DNA from: Pseudomonas sp.
GTDB lineage: Bacteria > Pseudomonadota > Gammaproteobacteria > Pseudomonadales > Pseudomonadaceae
NCBI GenBank assembly: GCA_030654635.1
Contig: JAURXE010000518.1
Span: 1-8,045 of the forward strand
Reading direction: 5' to 3'
Length of the DNA: 8,045 nucleotides
The notes below the pieces were generated by a model. That model was given only the letters and a program-made list of their open reading frames with translations. It searched no databases and had not been told where the DNA came from. The position numbers and the translations under genes are program-made. Shown here one piece after another: positions 1 through 6,730 of the stretch. Each line of letters starts with the position of its first letter. The stretch's first letter is position 1.

Positions 1-1839
1 GGCATGGGCGATGCGCTCTACGACACGGTCTTGGAAAAGCACCGCAAGAATGTGCGCATCTATGCCCCGGTCGGCGCCCACAAAGATTTGCTGCCCTATC
101 TGGTGCGTCGCTTGCTGGAAAACGGCGCCAATTCCTCCTTCGTGCATCAATTGGTCGACCCAGGTGTGGCGGTTGAGTCCCTGATTGATCACCCAGTGAC
201 GCAACTGCGCAAGTTCGCCAGCCTCGCCAATGACAAAATCCCCCTGCCGCCGGCGCTGTTTGGCCCGGCACGGCAAAATTCTCAAGGTCTGAACATGAAT
301 ATCCAGCAGTCGTGGCATGCACTTGAACTGGCCTATCAGCCGCACCTCAGCCGCCAGTGGCACGCCGCGCCGGTTATCAACGGCCAGAAACTCAGCGGCT
401 ACAACCAAGAAGTGCGCTGCCCGTATCAGCTAGACAAGGTGCTGGGCACCGCTCAGTTCGCCAGCGCCGCCCACGCCAGTCAGGCCCTGGATGCCTTGGC
501 AGCGGCTTGGCCGCGCTGGAATGCCACGCCAGTGGAGATGCGTGCGGCGATCTTCGAGCGTCTGGCCGATTTGCTGGAAAGCAACCGCGCCGAGTTGATG
601 GCGCTGTGCACCCTGGAAGCCGGCAAGACCCTGCAAGACGGCATCGATGAGGTGCGCGAAGCGGTGGATTTCTGCCGTTACTACGCCCAGCAGGCGCGTT
701 TGCGTCTGGGTCGTGAAGAACTGCAAGGGCCGACCGGCGAGCGCAATGAGTTGTTCCATGAAGGTCGTGGCATCTTTGCCTGCGTCAGCCCGTGGAACTT
801 CCCGCTGGCGATTTATCTCGGCCAGATCAGCGCCGCGCTGTTGGCTGGTAACTGCGTGCTGGCCAAACCGGCGGAGCAAACCAGCCTGATCGCCGCCCGT
901 ACCCTGGAGCTGATGTTCGAAGCCGGCTTGCCGACCGATGTGATCGCCTTCCTGCCTGGCGACGGCGCCACCCTGGGTGGCGTGTTCTGCCGCGATGCCC
1001 GTTTGGCCGGGGTGTGCTTCACCGGCTCGACCGACACCGCGCGGATCATCAATCGCCAGCTGGCCGACAAGCCCGGCCCGATTGCGGTACTGATCGCCGA
1101 AACCGGTGGCCAGAACGCCATGATCGTCGACTCCACCGCGCTGCCTGAGCAGGTGGTCAAGGACGCCGTGCAATCGGCCTTCACCAGCGCCGGTCAGCGT
1201 TGTTCGGCCCTGCGGGTTTTGTATGTGCAGAGCGATATCGCCGAACGAGTCATCGAACTGCTCAAGGGCGCCATGGCTGAGCTGAAAGTCGGCCCGTCCA
1301 ACCTGCGCGAAAACGACATCGGCCCGGTGATCGACGCCGAGGCCAAAGCCGGCCTGCAAGCGCATATCGCCACGCTCAAGGGCGCGGGCAAGCTGATTGC
1401 CGAAACCCCACTGTCGACCGGACTGGATGGTTACTTCGTCGCCCCGGTGGCCTTTGAAATCGGCGCCATCGGCGAGCTGGAGAAGGAACACTTCGGGCCG
1501 ATTTTGCACCTGGTGCGCTTTGCCGCCAGCGAGCTGGACGCGGTAGTCGGCGCCATCAACGGCACCGGCTACGGCTTGACGTTAGGCGTACACAGCCGCA
1601 ACGAGCAAACTGCCCAGCGTATCGAGCAACTGGCGCGGGTCGGCAACCTGTACGTCAACCGCAACCAGATCGGCGCGGTGGTCGGCGTGCAACCCTTCGG
1701 CGGTTGCGGCCTGTCTGGCACCGGGCCGAAAGCCGGTGGCCCGAGCTACCTGCTGCGCTTTGCCAACGAACGCACCACCTCGGTCAACACCACGGCGGTG
1801 GGCGGCAACGCCTCGCTGCTGTCGTTGGGCGATGCCTGA
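1..1839 (+). CDS. putA: PutA, bifunctional proline dehydrogenase / P5C dehydrogenase (5'-truncated by the window)
   Basis: PutA oxidises proline to P5C at an FAD site, then P5C/glutamate semialdehyde to glutamate with NAD+. The reading frame is open from base 1 and the first visible Met (base 4) is internal. Residue numbers below count from that Met. Residues 1-65 are the end of the proline dehydrogenase barrel, with Y32, R35 and R36 matching the substrate carboxylate-binding Tyr-x2-Arg-Arg of E. coli PutA. The aldehyde dehydrogenase domain covers about 110-590: SPWNF (262-266), FTGST (339-343), general base E366 in ETGGQ, nucleophile C400 in GQRCS, and GLSGTGPKAGG near 569-579. Only about 210 residues follow the catalytic Cys, against about 400 in E. 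coli, so this is a short (type A-like) PutA without the extra C-terminal domain. It still ends with the conserved NTTAVGGNASL tail. The N-terminal region, including any ribbon-helix-helix DNA-binding domain, lies outside the window. putP follows on the same strand. Confidence 0.97.
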   Translation, partial: GMGDALYDTVLEKHRKNVRIYAPVGAHKDLLPYLVRRLLENGANSSFVHQLVDPGVAVESLIDHPVTQLRKFASLANDKIPLPPALFGPARQNSQGLNMNIQQSWHALELAYQPHLSRQWHAAPVINGQKLSGYNQEVRCPYQLDKVLGTAQFASAAHASQALDALAAAWPRWNATPVEMRAAIFERLADLLESNRAELMALCTLEAGKTLQDGIDEVREAVDFCRYYAQQARLRLGREELQGPTGERNELFHEGRGIFACVSPWNFPLAIYLGQISAALLAGNCVLAKPAEQTSLIAARTLELMFEAGLPTDVIAFLPGDGATLGGVFCRDARLAGVCFTGSTDTARIINRQLADKPGPIAVLIAETGGQNAMIVDSTALPEQVVKDAVQSAFTSAGQRCSALRVLYVQSDIAERVIELLKGAMAELKVGPSNLRENDIGPVIDAEAKAGLQAHIATLKGAGKLIAETPLSTGLDGYFVAPVAFEIGAIGELEKEHFGPILHLVRFAASELDAVVGAINGTGYGLTLGVHSRNEQTAQRIEQLARVGNLYVNRNQIGAVVGVQPFGGCGLSGTGPKAGGPSYLLRFANERTTSVNTTAVGGNASLLSLGDA

Positions 1840-1842
1840 TTG

Positions 1843-1869
1843 CGTAGGGTGGGTTGCACCCGCCCTACG
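1843..1869. repeat. Imperfect palindrome (REP-like) just behind putA
   Basis: Two 11-base arms, CGTAGGGTGGG (1843-1853) and CCCGCCCTACG (1859-1869), pair with a single G-T wobble around the loop TTGCA. The element begins 3 bases after the putA stop codon. No T-run follows, so it is not a classical intrinsic terminator, though the RNA hairpin could protect the putA 3' end. Its left arm matches 9 of 10 bases with a second palindrome at the window's right edge (8027-8036). That suggests a dispersed intergenic repeat family; palindromes of this style are common in Pseudomonas genomes. Confidence 0.6.
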
Positions 1870-1886
1870 GTTTGTAAAATGTTGCA
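1853..1886 (+). promoter_or_regulatory. Pair of GTTGCA hexamers, candidate PutA-type operator sites
   Basis: GTTGCACC occurs at 1853-1860 and again at 1881-1888, 28 bp apart, in the gap between putA and putP. GTTGCA is the core reported for DNA binding by the ribbon-helix-helix domain of E. coli PutA. The first copy sits in the loop and stem of the palindrome at 1843-1869, so it may belong to that repeat. Another GTTGCA occurs by chance inside a gene at 3719-3724. P. aeruginosa controls putAP through the AraC-type activator PruR, and this PutA resembles the short type, so the operator reading is tentative. Confidence 0.3.
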
Positions 1887-1925
1887 CCGTTTGACTAAAC
1901 GCCCGCCACAAGCGGGTGCATTAAA

Positions 1926-1949
1926 TGCCGCGGATAACCCGCCGCGGCA
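1926..1949 (+). other. Perfect 8-bp hairpin in the putP upstream region
   Basis: TGCCGCGG (1926-1933) and CCGCGGCA (1942-1949) are perfectly complementary around an 8-base loop. The hairpin ends 14 bases before the putP ribosome binding site GAGAGGG (1964-1970). No T-run follows, so it is not an intrinsic terminator. A weaker 5-bp hairpin, CCCGC/GCGGG, lies just upstream at 1902-1916. The structure could stabilise a processed putP mRNA or limit read-through from putA; its function is inferred only from position. Confidence 0.45.
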
Positions 1950-1979
1950 CCATAAAAACAATCGAGAGGGTATCGCCCC

Positions 1980-3473
1980 ATGACCGCTAGTACTCCCATG
2001 CTGATCACCTTCGTGGTGTATATCAGCACCATGGTGTTGATCGGCTTAATTGCCTATATGCGCACTAAAAACCTGGCTGACTACATTCTCGGTGGCCGCA
2101 GTCTCGGCAGCTTCGTGACCGCGCTGTCGGCTGGCGCCTCGGACATGAGCGGCTGGCTGCTGATGGGCCTGCCAGGCGCGGTGTACCTGTCCGGCCTGTC
2201 GGAAGGCTGGATCGCCATCGGCCTGATCGTTGGTGCCTACCTTAACTGGCTGTTTGTCGCCGGTCGCCTGCGGGTGCAGACCGAGCACAACGGCAACGCC
2301 CTGACCCTGCCGGACTACTTCAGCAATCGCTTCGAGGACGATAGCCGGGTGCTGCGGATCTTCTCGGCGCTGGTGATTCTGGTGTTCTTCACCATCTACT
2401 GCGCTTCGGGCGTGGTGGCGGGTGCACGGTTGTTTGAAAGCACCTTCGGTCTGTCCTACAGCACCGCCTTGTGGGCTGGTGCGGCGGCGACTATCGCCTA
2501 CACCTTTATCGGTGGTTTTTTGGCCGTCAGCTGGACTGATACCGTGCAGGCCAGCCTGATGATCTTCGCCCTAATCCTCACGCCCATCGTGGTGATGCTG
2601 GCCACTGGCGGCGTCGACACCACCTTTCTGGCCATCGAGGCGGCAGATCCCAGCAACTTCGACATGCTCAAAGGCGCCAGCTTCGTTGGGGTGATCTCGC
2701 TGATGGCCTGGGGTCTAGGTTACTTCGGCCAGCCACACATTCTGGCGCGCTTTATGGCGGCCGATTCGGTCAAGTCGATTCCCAAAGCCCGCCGTATCGC
2801 CATGATCTGGATGATCCTCTGCCTGGGTGGCGCGGTGGCTGTCGGCTTCTTCGGCATCGCCTACTTTGCCGCGCACCCGGAAGTCGGTGGCGCAGTGGCA
2901 GAAAACCCGGAGCGGGTGTTTATCGAACTGGCCAAGATTCTCTTCAATCCGTGGATCGCGGGCATCCTCTTGTCGGCCATTCTGGCGGCAGTGATGAGCA
3001 CCCTGAGCTGTCAGTTGCTGGTGTGCTCCAGCGCCTTGACCGAAGACTTCTACAAGGTATTTGTGCGTAAAAACGCCAGCCAGATGGAGTTGGTCTGGGT
3101 CGGCCGCGGCATGGTGTTGCTGGTGGCTCTGGTGGCGATCGGCTTGGCCGCTAACCCGGAAAACCGCGTGCTGGGTCTGGTGTCCTACGCCTGGGCCGGC
3201 TTCGGCGCAGCCTTCGGTCCGGTGGTGATCTTCTCGGTACTGTGGAAGGGCATGACCCGCAACGGCGCCCTGGCCGGCATGTTGCTCGGCGCCGTGACGG
3301 TAATCCTGTGGAAGAACTTCTTCGGCTGGACCGGCCTGTACGAAATCATCCCAGGATTTATTCTCGCCAGCCTCGGCATTCTGATCTTCAGCCGTATCGG
3401 CGCCGGCCCATCCGCCGCCATGCACAAGCGTTACGCTGCGGCTGAACTTGAGTATCAGCAAGCGCAAAGCTAA
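1980..3473 (+). CDS. putP: PutP, sodium/proline symporter
   Basis: An inner-membrane transporter of the solute:sodium symporter (SSS) family that couples Na+ influx to proline uptake, supplying PutA. The 497-residue length is close to the 502 of E. coli PutP, and function-critical residues fall at the same numbers: R40, D55 and S57 (in GASDMSG), D187 (in SWTDT), and S340/T341 in the eighth core helix, linked to Na+ binding. The family signature GYFGQPHILARFMA is at 247-260. Hydrophobic segments recur along the whole protein, consistent with about 13 membrane helices, and the polar tail after about 475 fits a cytoplasmic C-terminus. The ATG at 1980 has GAGAGGG 9 bases upstream, and the alignment with E. 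coli numbering confirms this start. putA and putP run in the same direction, as in P. aeruginosa and unlike the divergent E. coli pair. A strong terminator follows 17 bases after the stop codon. Confidence 0.97.
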   Translation: MTASTPMLITFVVYISTMVLIGLIAYMRTKNLADYILGGRSLGSFVTALSAGASDMSGWLLMGLPGAVYLSGLSEGWIAIGLIVGAYLNWLFVAGRLRVQTEHNGNALTLPDYFSNRFEDDSRVLRIFSALVILVFFTIYCASGVVAGARLFESTFGLSYSTALWAGAAATIAYTFIGGFLAVSWTDTVQASLMIFALILTPIVVMLATGGVDTTFLAIEAADPSNFDMLKGASFVGVISLMAWGLGYFGQPHILARFMAADSVKSIPKARRIAMIWMILCLGGAVAVGFFGIAYFAAHPEVGGAVAENPERVFIELAKILFNPWIAGILLSAILAAVMSTLSCQLLVCSSALTEDFYKVFVRKNASQMELVWVGRGMVLLVALVAIGLAANPENRVLGLVSYAWAGFGAAFGPVVIFSVLWKGMTRNGALAGMLLGAVTVILWKNFFGWTGLYEIIPGFILASLGILIFSRIGAGPSAAMHKRYAAAELEYQQAQS

Positions 3474-3490
3474 CACTTAGGGCGCTGACC

Positions 3491-3534
3491 ACGGGGTCGT
3501 CTTGCTACTGGCAAGGCGGCCCCGTTTTGTTTGT
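3491..3534 (+). terminator. Rho-independent terminator of putP
   Basis: A 15-bp stem (3491-3505 with 3511-3525, two G-T wobbles and otherwise perfect) closes a five-base loop TACTG. It runs directly into the T-rich tract TTTTGTTTGT (3525-3534). The GGGG/CCCC base of the stem and the T tract make this a convincing intrinsic terminator. It separates the proline unit from the following operon, which therefore needs its own promoter. Confidence 0.9.
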
Positions 3535-3539
3535 GGCCG

Positions 3540-3593
3540 GCAATAAGACCTTTTATTGCGCTGGCGCAGCCCTGGATCAGGGCAAAAGACCTT
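3540..3593. promoter_or_regulatory. Cluster of inverted and direct repeats, candidate control region of the downstream operon
   Basis: Three short elements are packed in the gap after the putP terminator. The first is a perfect 7-bp inverted repeat, GCAATAA/TTATTGC, spanning 3540-3559 with a six-base centre. The second is a perfect 6-bp inverted repeat, GCCCTG/CAGGGC, at 3569-3583 with centre GAT. The third is a direct repeat AAGACCTT at 3545-3552 and 3586-3593, spaced 41 bp, close to four helical turns. A dimeric regulator could bind here. I do not recognise the motif, and no convincing -35/-10 pair stands out, so the promoter position is not assigned. Confidence 0.35.
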
Positions 3594-3600
3594 ATGGTGA

Positions 3601-3676
3601 GCTGGGATCGTGCGTGAACTTCCAGGCTGGGACGGCTAATCTTCCCGTGGAGACAATTCGCGGCAAATCCGCCGTC
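3601..3676 (+). other. Possible structured 5' leader upstream of the cupredoxin gene
   Basis: If transcription starts near the repeat cluster, the operon has an untranslated leader of about 100 bases. It can form CTGGGA/TTCCAG (3602-3607 with 3620-3625, one G-T pair) and GGGA/TCCC (3629-3632 with 3643-3646), or instead a longer-range GACGGC/GCCGTC pairing (3631-3636 with 3671-3676). The last two share bases and are mutually exclusive. It matches no riboswitch class I know. Short pairings of this kind are common in GC-rich DNA, so this is weak evidence. Confidence 0.2.
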
Positions 3677-3704
3677 GGTCATTTTCATCCGCCAGGTAAT
3701 AGCT

Positions 3705-4397
3705 ATGTCTGAGAGGTGGTTGCAGCTGCGCAATATCGCTTTGGCTTGTGGGCTGCTGTGCTGCAGTAGCGCCTGGGCGGGCGAGGTTAAAATCCAAATG
3801 CAGGACCTGCACGGGCAACCGCTGGCCGATGCGGTGGTTACTTTGCAGGGACCGTCGGGGGCGGCCGTGAATCCGGCGCCGGTGGTAATGGATCAGGTGC
3901 AGAAACAATTTCTGCCCAGAGTCCTGGCGGTGCGCAGCGGCACCCGGGTGAGCTTCCCGAACCGCGACGACATTCGTCATCAGGTGTATTCCTTCTCATC
4001 GGCCAAACGTTTCGAGCTGCGCCTGTACAAGGGCACGCCGTCCGAACCGGTGCTGTTCGACAAGCCGGGGCTGGTGGTGCTGGGCTGCAATATTCACGAC
4101 TGGATGCTGGGTTATATCTACGTCACCGACGACCCCTGGTTTGCGGTCAGTGATGCCACCGGCCAGCTCAATTTCAAGCAGTTGCCGCCCGGTCATTACC
4201 GCGTGACGGTGTGGCACCCGCAGCTGGCCGATGGATTGGCGCAAAGCAGTGCCGATATCCAGGTGCCGGCCGCTGGTCTGCAGTTCAAGTTGCCGCTGTC
4301 GGTGAACCCGGTGGCCAGCCCGGAACATGTGACACCGGCCGCCCCGACAGGCTTCGCTGAGTCGTTCAAAAAGGCCGCCAATGAAGATCAGCCATAG
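3705..4397 (+). CDS. Exported cupredoxin-like protein ('methylamine utilization protein' family)
   Basis: A 230-residue protein with a Sec signal peptide: a hydrophobic stretch at about 11-23, then AWA with likely cleavage after residue 25, so it acts in the periplasm. Residues 27-50 resemble a carboxypeptidase-regulatory-type beta strand pair. Residues about 65-142 resemble a cupredoxin fold, with SFPNRDDIRH supplying H92 and GCNIHDWM supplying C128, H131 and M134. These are in the order expected for a type 1 (blue) copper site. A second beta-sandwich segment follows at about 150-200, and the tail is Pro/Ala-rich. Such proteins are commonly annotated 'methylamine utilization protein', but no methylamine dehydrogenase gene is nearby, so that name should not be taken as function. 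The ATG has AGG 8 bases upstream. The 3' end overlaps the next gene by 17 bases (4381-4397), implying translational coupling. Copper binding is inferred from the motif. Confidence 0.85.
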   Translation: MSERWLQLRNIALACGLLCCSSAWAGEVKIQMQDLHGQPLADAVVTLQGPSGAAVNPAPVVMDQVQKQFLPRVLAVRSGTRVSFPNRDDIRHQVYSFSSAKRFELRLYKGTPSEPVLFDKPGLVVLGCNIHDWMLGYIYVTDDPWFAVSDATGQLNFKQLPPGHYRVTVWHPQLADGLAQSSADIQVPAAGLQFKLPLSVNPVASPEHVTPAAPTGFAESFKKAANEDQP

Positions 4398-6726
4398 TTT
4401 TCAAACCCGCATTGCCACGGTTCTGATCCTGCTGCTGTTGGTGGTGGTCGGGGCGCTGTACTTTGCCGTGCAGGTGGCCACGGCGGCGGCGGTTAAACAG
4501 CAGGCCGTGGCCCAGTTAGGGGTCGGTGTGCGGGTTTTTGAGCGGCTGCTGGATAACCGTGGGCGGCAGCTGCGCGATGCCTTGCAGGTATTGTCGGCAG
4601 ATTTTGGTTTCAAGGATGCGGTGGCCAGTAATGACGCTGCCACCATTCGCTCGGTGTTGGCCAATCACGGCGCACGCATCAGTGCCAGCGAAGTGCTGTT
4701 ATTGGGCCTGGATGGTCAGGTTTTGGCCTCGAGTGTCGACAGCTTCGCCGCCGGCAGCCCGTTCCGTTACAGCCAGCAGTTGCTGCAAGCGCGGCAGTTG
4801 GGGCAGTCGAAGTTGATTGTGGCCTTGAACGGTGAGGCCCACCTGTTGGTGGAGGCGCCCGTGCTGGCGCCGTTGCCGATTGCCCGGGTGGTGATGGGCT
4901 TTCGCATGGACCAGGCATTCGCCGCTGAGCTGCGCGAGCTGACCAACCTGGAGGTGTCCTTTGTGGCCTTCGATCAGGGCCGTCAGGGGCCGCTGGTCAG
5001 CACCCTGAGCGCCGAGCAGGGCGCCGGCATGCTGGCGCTAAACAGCTCGGCCACGCCTGCGCACCTGGCCGATCTGGACTTTGCCGGCCAGCATTATCTC
5101 ACCGAGCAACTGTCCCTGGCGCAGGCGGCGGACTACCGGGTGCAGGCGTTTTTGCACAGTTCGCTGGACCGGGCGATGGGCGCCTTTGCGAGCCTAGATC
5201 GGAATATTTTGCTGATCGCCCTCGCGGCCCTATGTGCCTCTTTGGTCGGCGCCTTGTTGCTGGCGCGCAGCGTGTCGCAGCCGGTGCGTGAGCTGGCGCG
5301 GGTGGCCGAGCGTGTGGGGCAGGGTGATTACCTGACGCCACCCGCGTTAGAGCGGCGTGATGAGCTGGGAGTATTGGCCCAGGCGATTACGTTAATGCAG
5401 GCCGGGATCGCCGAGCGCGAGCGTCAGTTGGCCCACAATGCCCTGCATGATGTCCTCACCGGGCTGCCCAATCGCACCCTGTTGCTGGAGCGCCTGGGCA
5501 GCGCCATCGCCGCCGGCCGGCCGGTGGCCTTGCTGTATTTGGGCATAGGTAATTTTCGCAACGTCAACGAGAGTTACGGTTCAGCGACCAGCGACCAGGT
5601 TTTGCAGCAAATGAGCCAGCGCCTGCAGGCCAGTTTGCGCCCCGGCGACAGCCTGGCGCGGCTGCTGGCCGACGAGTTTTTGCTGCTGCTGGAACATGCC
5701 GACAGCGACAGCGCGGTGGCGATTGCCGACCGTTTGCAGCAACGGCTGGCGCAGCCCCTGCGGGTCGTCAATGTCGACATGAAACTGGACTGCCGAATTG
5801 GCATTGCCGCCTACCCGCTGGACGCCGAAACCGCCGAAGAACTGGTGCGCCGTGCCGGCATCGCCATGCACGATGCCGCCCAGCAGCCAGGGCGTTTGCA
5901 GGTCTATCAGCAAGGCCGTGACGATGCCCACCAGCGGCAGATCAACCTGATCCGCGACCTGCGTCGCGCGCCGGCGAATGCCGAGCTGCAACTGCATTAC
6001 CAGCCCAAGTTGAGCCTGGCCAGCGGCCGGGTTGAGCAGGCCGAGGCCTTGTTGCGCTGGCAGCATCCTACCTACGGCATGGTCTCGCCGGCCGAGTTCA
6101 TTCCCTTGGCCGAGCGCACCGGCAGCATCCAGCTGCTCACGGCCTGGGTGATGGGCGAGGCGTTACGCCAGCTGCAGGAATGGGCCACGGATGGCCTCTA
6201 TCTGCAGCTGTCGGTGAACGTCTCGGCGGACGACCTGCATGACCTGCAACTGGCCGATAAAGTCGGCCATCTGCTGGCCCAGTATCAGGTGCCGGCCAGC
6301 CAGCTGATTTTTGAAATCACCGAAAGCGCGGTGATGCAAAACCCCGAGCAGGCGTTGCTGATCTTGCAGCAGCTGCGCACGCTGGGCATCAGCCTGTCGG
6401 TGGACGATTTCGGCACCGGCTATTCGTCCTTGTCGCAGCTCAAGCGCATGCCGGTGCAGGAGTTGAAGATCGATCAGTCGTTTATCCGTGACCTGGATGA
6501 AACCAGCGAAGACGCGGTGATCGTTCGCTCCACCATCCAGATGAGCCACAGCCTGGGCCTCAAGGTGGTGGCCGAGGGTGTCGAGTACGAGCGCAGCCTG
6601 CGCCTGCTGGAGCGTTGGGGTTGCGATACCGCGCAGGGTTATCTGATCAGTCGGCCGCTACCGGCCCAAGCCTTTGTGGCCTGGCTTGAACAACCGCTCA
6701 AGCCGATTCTGTTGCGTGAGGCATGA
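4381..6726 (+). CDS. Membrane c-di-GMP protein: periplasmic Cache-like sensor, HAMP, degenerate GGDEF, EAL phosphodiesterase
   Basis: A 781-residue inner-membrane signalling protein predicted to hydrolyse c-di-GMP. A membrane helix spans about 11-31, followed by a periplasmic region of roughly 240 residues that looks like a double Cache domain (dCache_3 type). A second helix is at about 275-296 and a HAMP linker at about 297-348. The GGDEF domain (about 350-510) reads LADEF at 429-433, and the metal-binding Asp positions of LDLDxF are Gly (G388, G390), so cyclase activity is unlikely. The RxxD inhibitory-site motif is kept (R420, D423). The EAL domain (about 525-775) has the expected catalytic set: Q541, E555 of EAL, R559, N613, E645, D675/D676 in DDFGTG, K696, E732, E735 and Q752. 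It therefore should be an active phosphodiesterase. The start overlaps the cupredoxin gene by 17 bases and has AAGG 6 bases upstream. Its periplasmic sensor faces the compartment where the co-encoded exported proteins act. Confidence 0.93.
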   Translation: MKISHSFQTRIATVLILLLLVVVGALYFAVQVATAAAVKQQAVAQLGVGVRVFERLLDNRGRQLRDALQVLSADFGFKDAVASNDAATIRSVLANHGARISASEVLLLGLDGQVLASSVDSFAAGSPFRYSQQLLQARQLGQSKLIVALNGEAHLLVEAPVLAPLPIARVVMGFRMDQAFAAELRELTNLEVSFVAFDQGRQGPLVSTLSAEQGAGMLALNSSATPAHLADLDFAGQHYLTEQLSLAQAADYRVQAFLHSSLDRAMGAFASLDRNILLIALAALCASLVGALLLARSVSQPVRELARVAERVGQGDYLTPPALERRDELGVLAQAITLMQAGIAERERQLAHNALHDVLTGLPNRTLLLERLGSAIAAGRPVALLYLGIGNFRNVNESYGSATSDQVLQQMSQRLQASLRPGDSLARLLADEFLLLLEHADSDSAVAIADRLQQRLAQPLRVVNVDMKLDCRIGIAAYPLDAETAEELVRRAGIAMHDAAQQPGRLQVYQQGRDDAHQRQINLIRDLRRAPANAELQLHYQPKLSLASGRVEQAEALLRWQHPTYGMVSPAEFIPLAERTGSIQLLTAWVMGEALRQLQEWATDGLYLQLSVNVSADDLHDLQLADKVGHLLAQYQVPASQLIFEITESAVMQNPEQALLILQQLRTLGISLSVDDFGTGYSSLSQLKRMPVQELKIDQSFIRDLDETSEDAVIVRSTIQMSHSLGLKVVAEGVEYERSLRLLERWGCDTAQGYLISRPLPAQAFVAWLEQPLKPILLREA

Positions 6727-6730
6727 GCTG

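Noticed and set aside
430..1509. Long antisense open frame (359 codons) within putA
   Set aside because: It lies opposite a strongly conserved aldehyde dehydrogenase domain, and its product is rich in Gln, Arg, His and Gly with no recognisable motif. This is the usual codon-bias shadow in GC-rich DNA.
1891..1925. Possible sigma-70 promoter for putP (TTGACT and an AT-rich TTAAAT)
   Set aside because: The spacing exceeds 20 bases and no other hexamer fits at 16-18, so it is not supported as a promoter.
2715..3476. Antisense open frame (253 codons) opposite putP
   Set aside because: The product is low in hydrophobic order and rich in His, Gln and Ala, without motifs, and it mirrors the PutP codons. 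No separate promoter or ribosome binding site was seen.
3578..3646. Possible c-di-GMP-I (GEMM) riboswitch, from CAGGGCAAA and GGGACG
   Set aside because: The two short matches are about 40 bases apart instead of flanking one short hairpin, the following CAAAGCC segment is absent, and CAGGG pairs better in a local palindrome. A covariance search with the GEMM-I model would settle it.
3535..3704. Anr/Dnr (FNR-type) box expected if the globin operon is oxygen-regulated
   Set aside because: No TTGAT-N4-ATCAA-like sequence was found in this gap on either strand.
3527..3712. 61-codon open frame in the gap before the cupredoxin gene
   Set aside because: It begins inside the T-tract of the putP terminator, has no clear ribosome binding site, covers the repeat cluster and runs into the next gene's start. 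No support as a real small protein.
6674..6730. Upstream in-frame ATG extending the DUF3034 protein by 19 residues
   Set aside because: It lies inside the EAL gene, and the extension destroys the signal peptide. The ATG at 6731 has a good ribosome binding site and a clean signal sequence.
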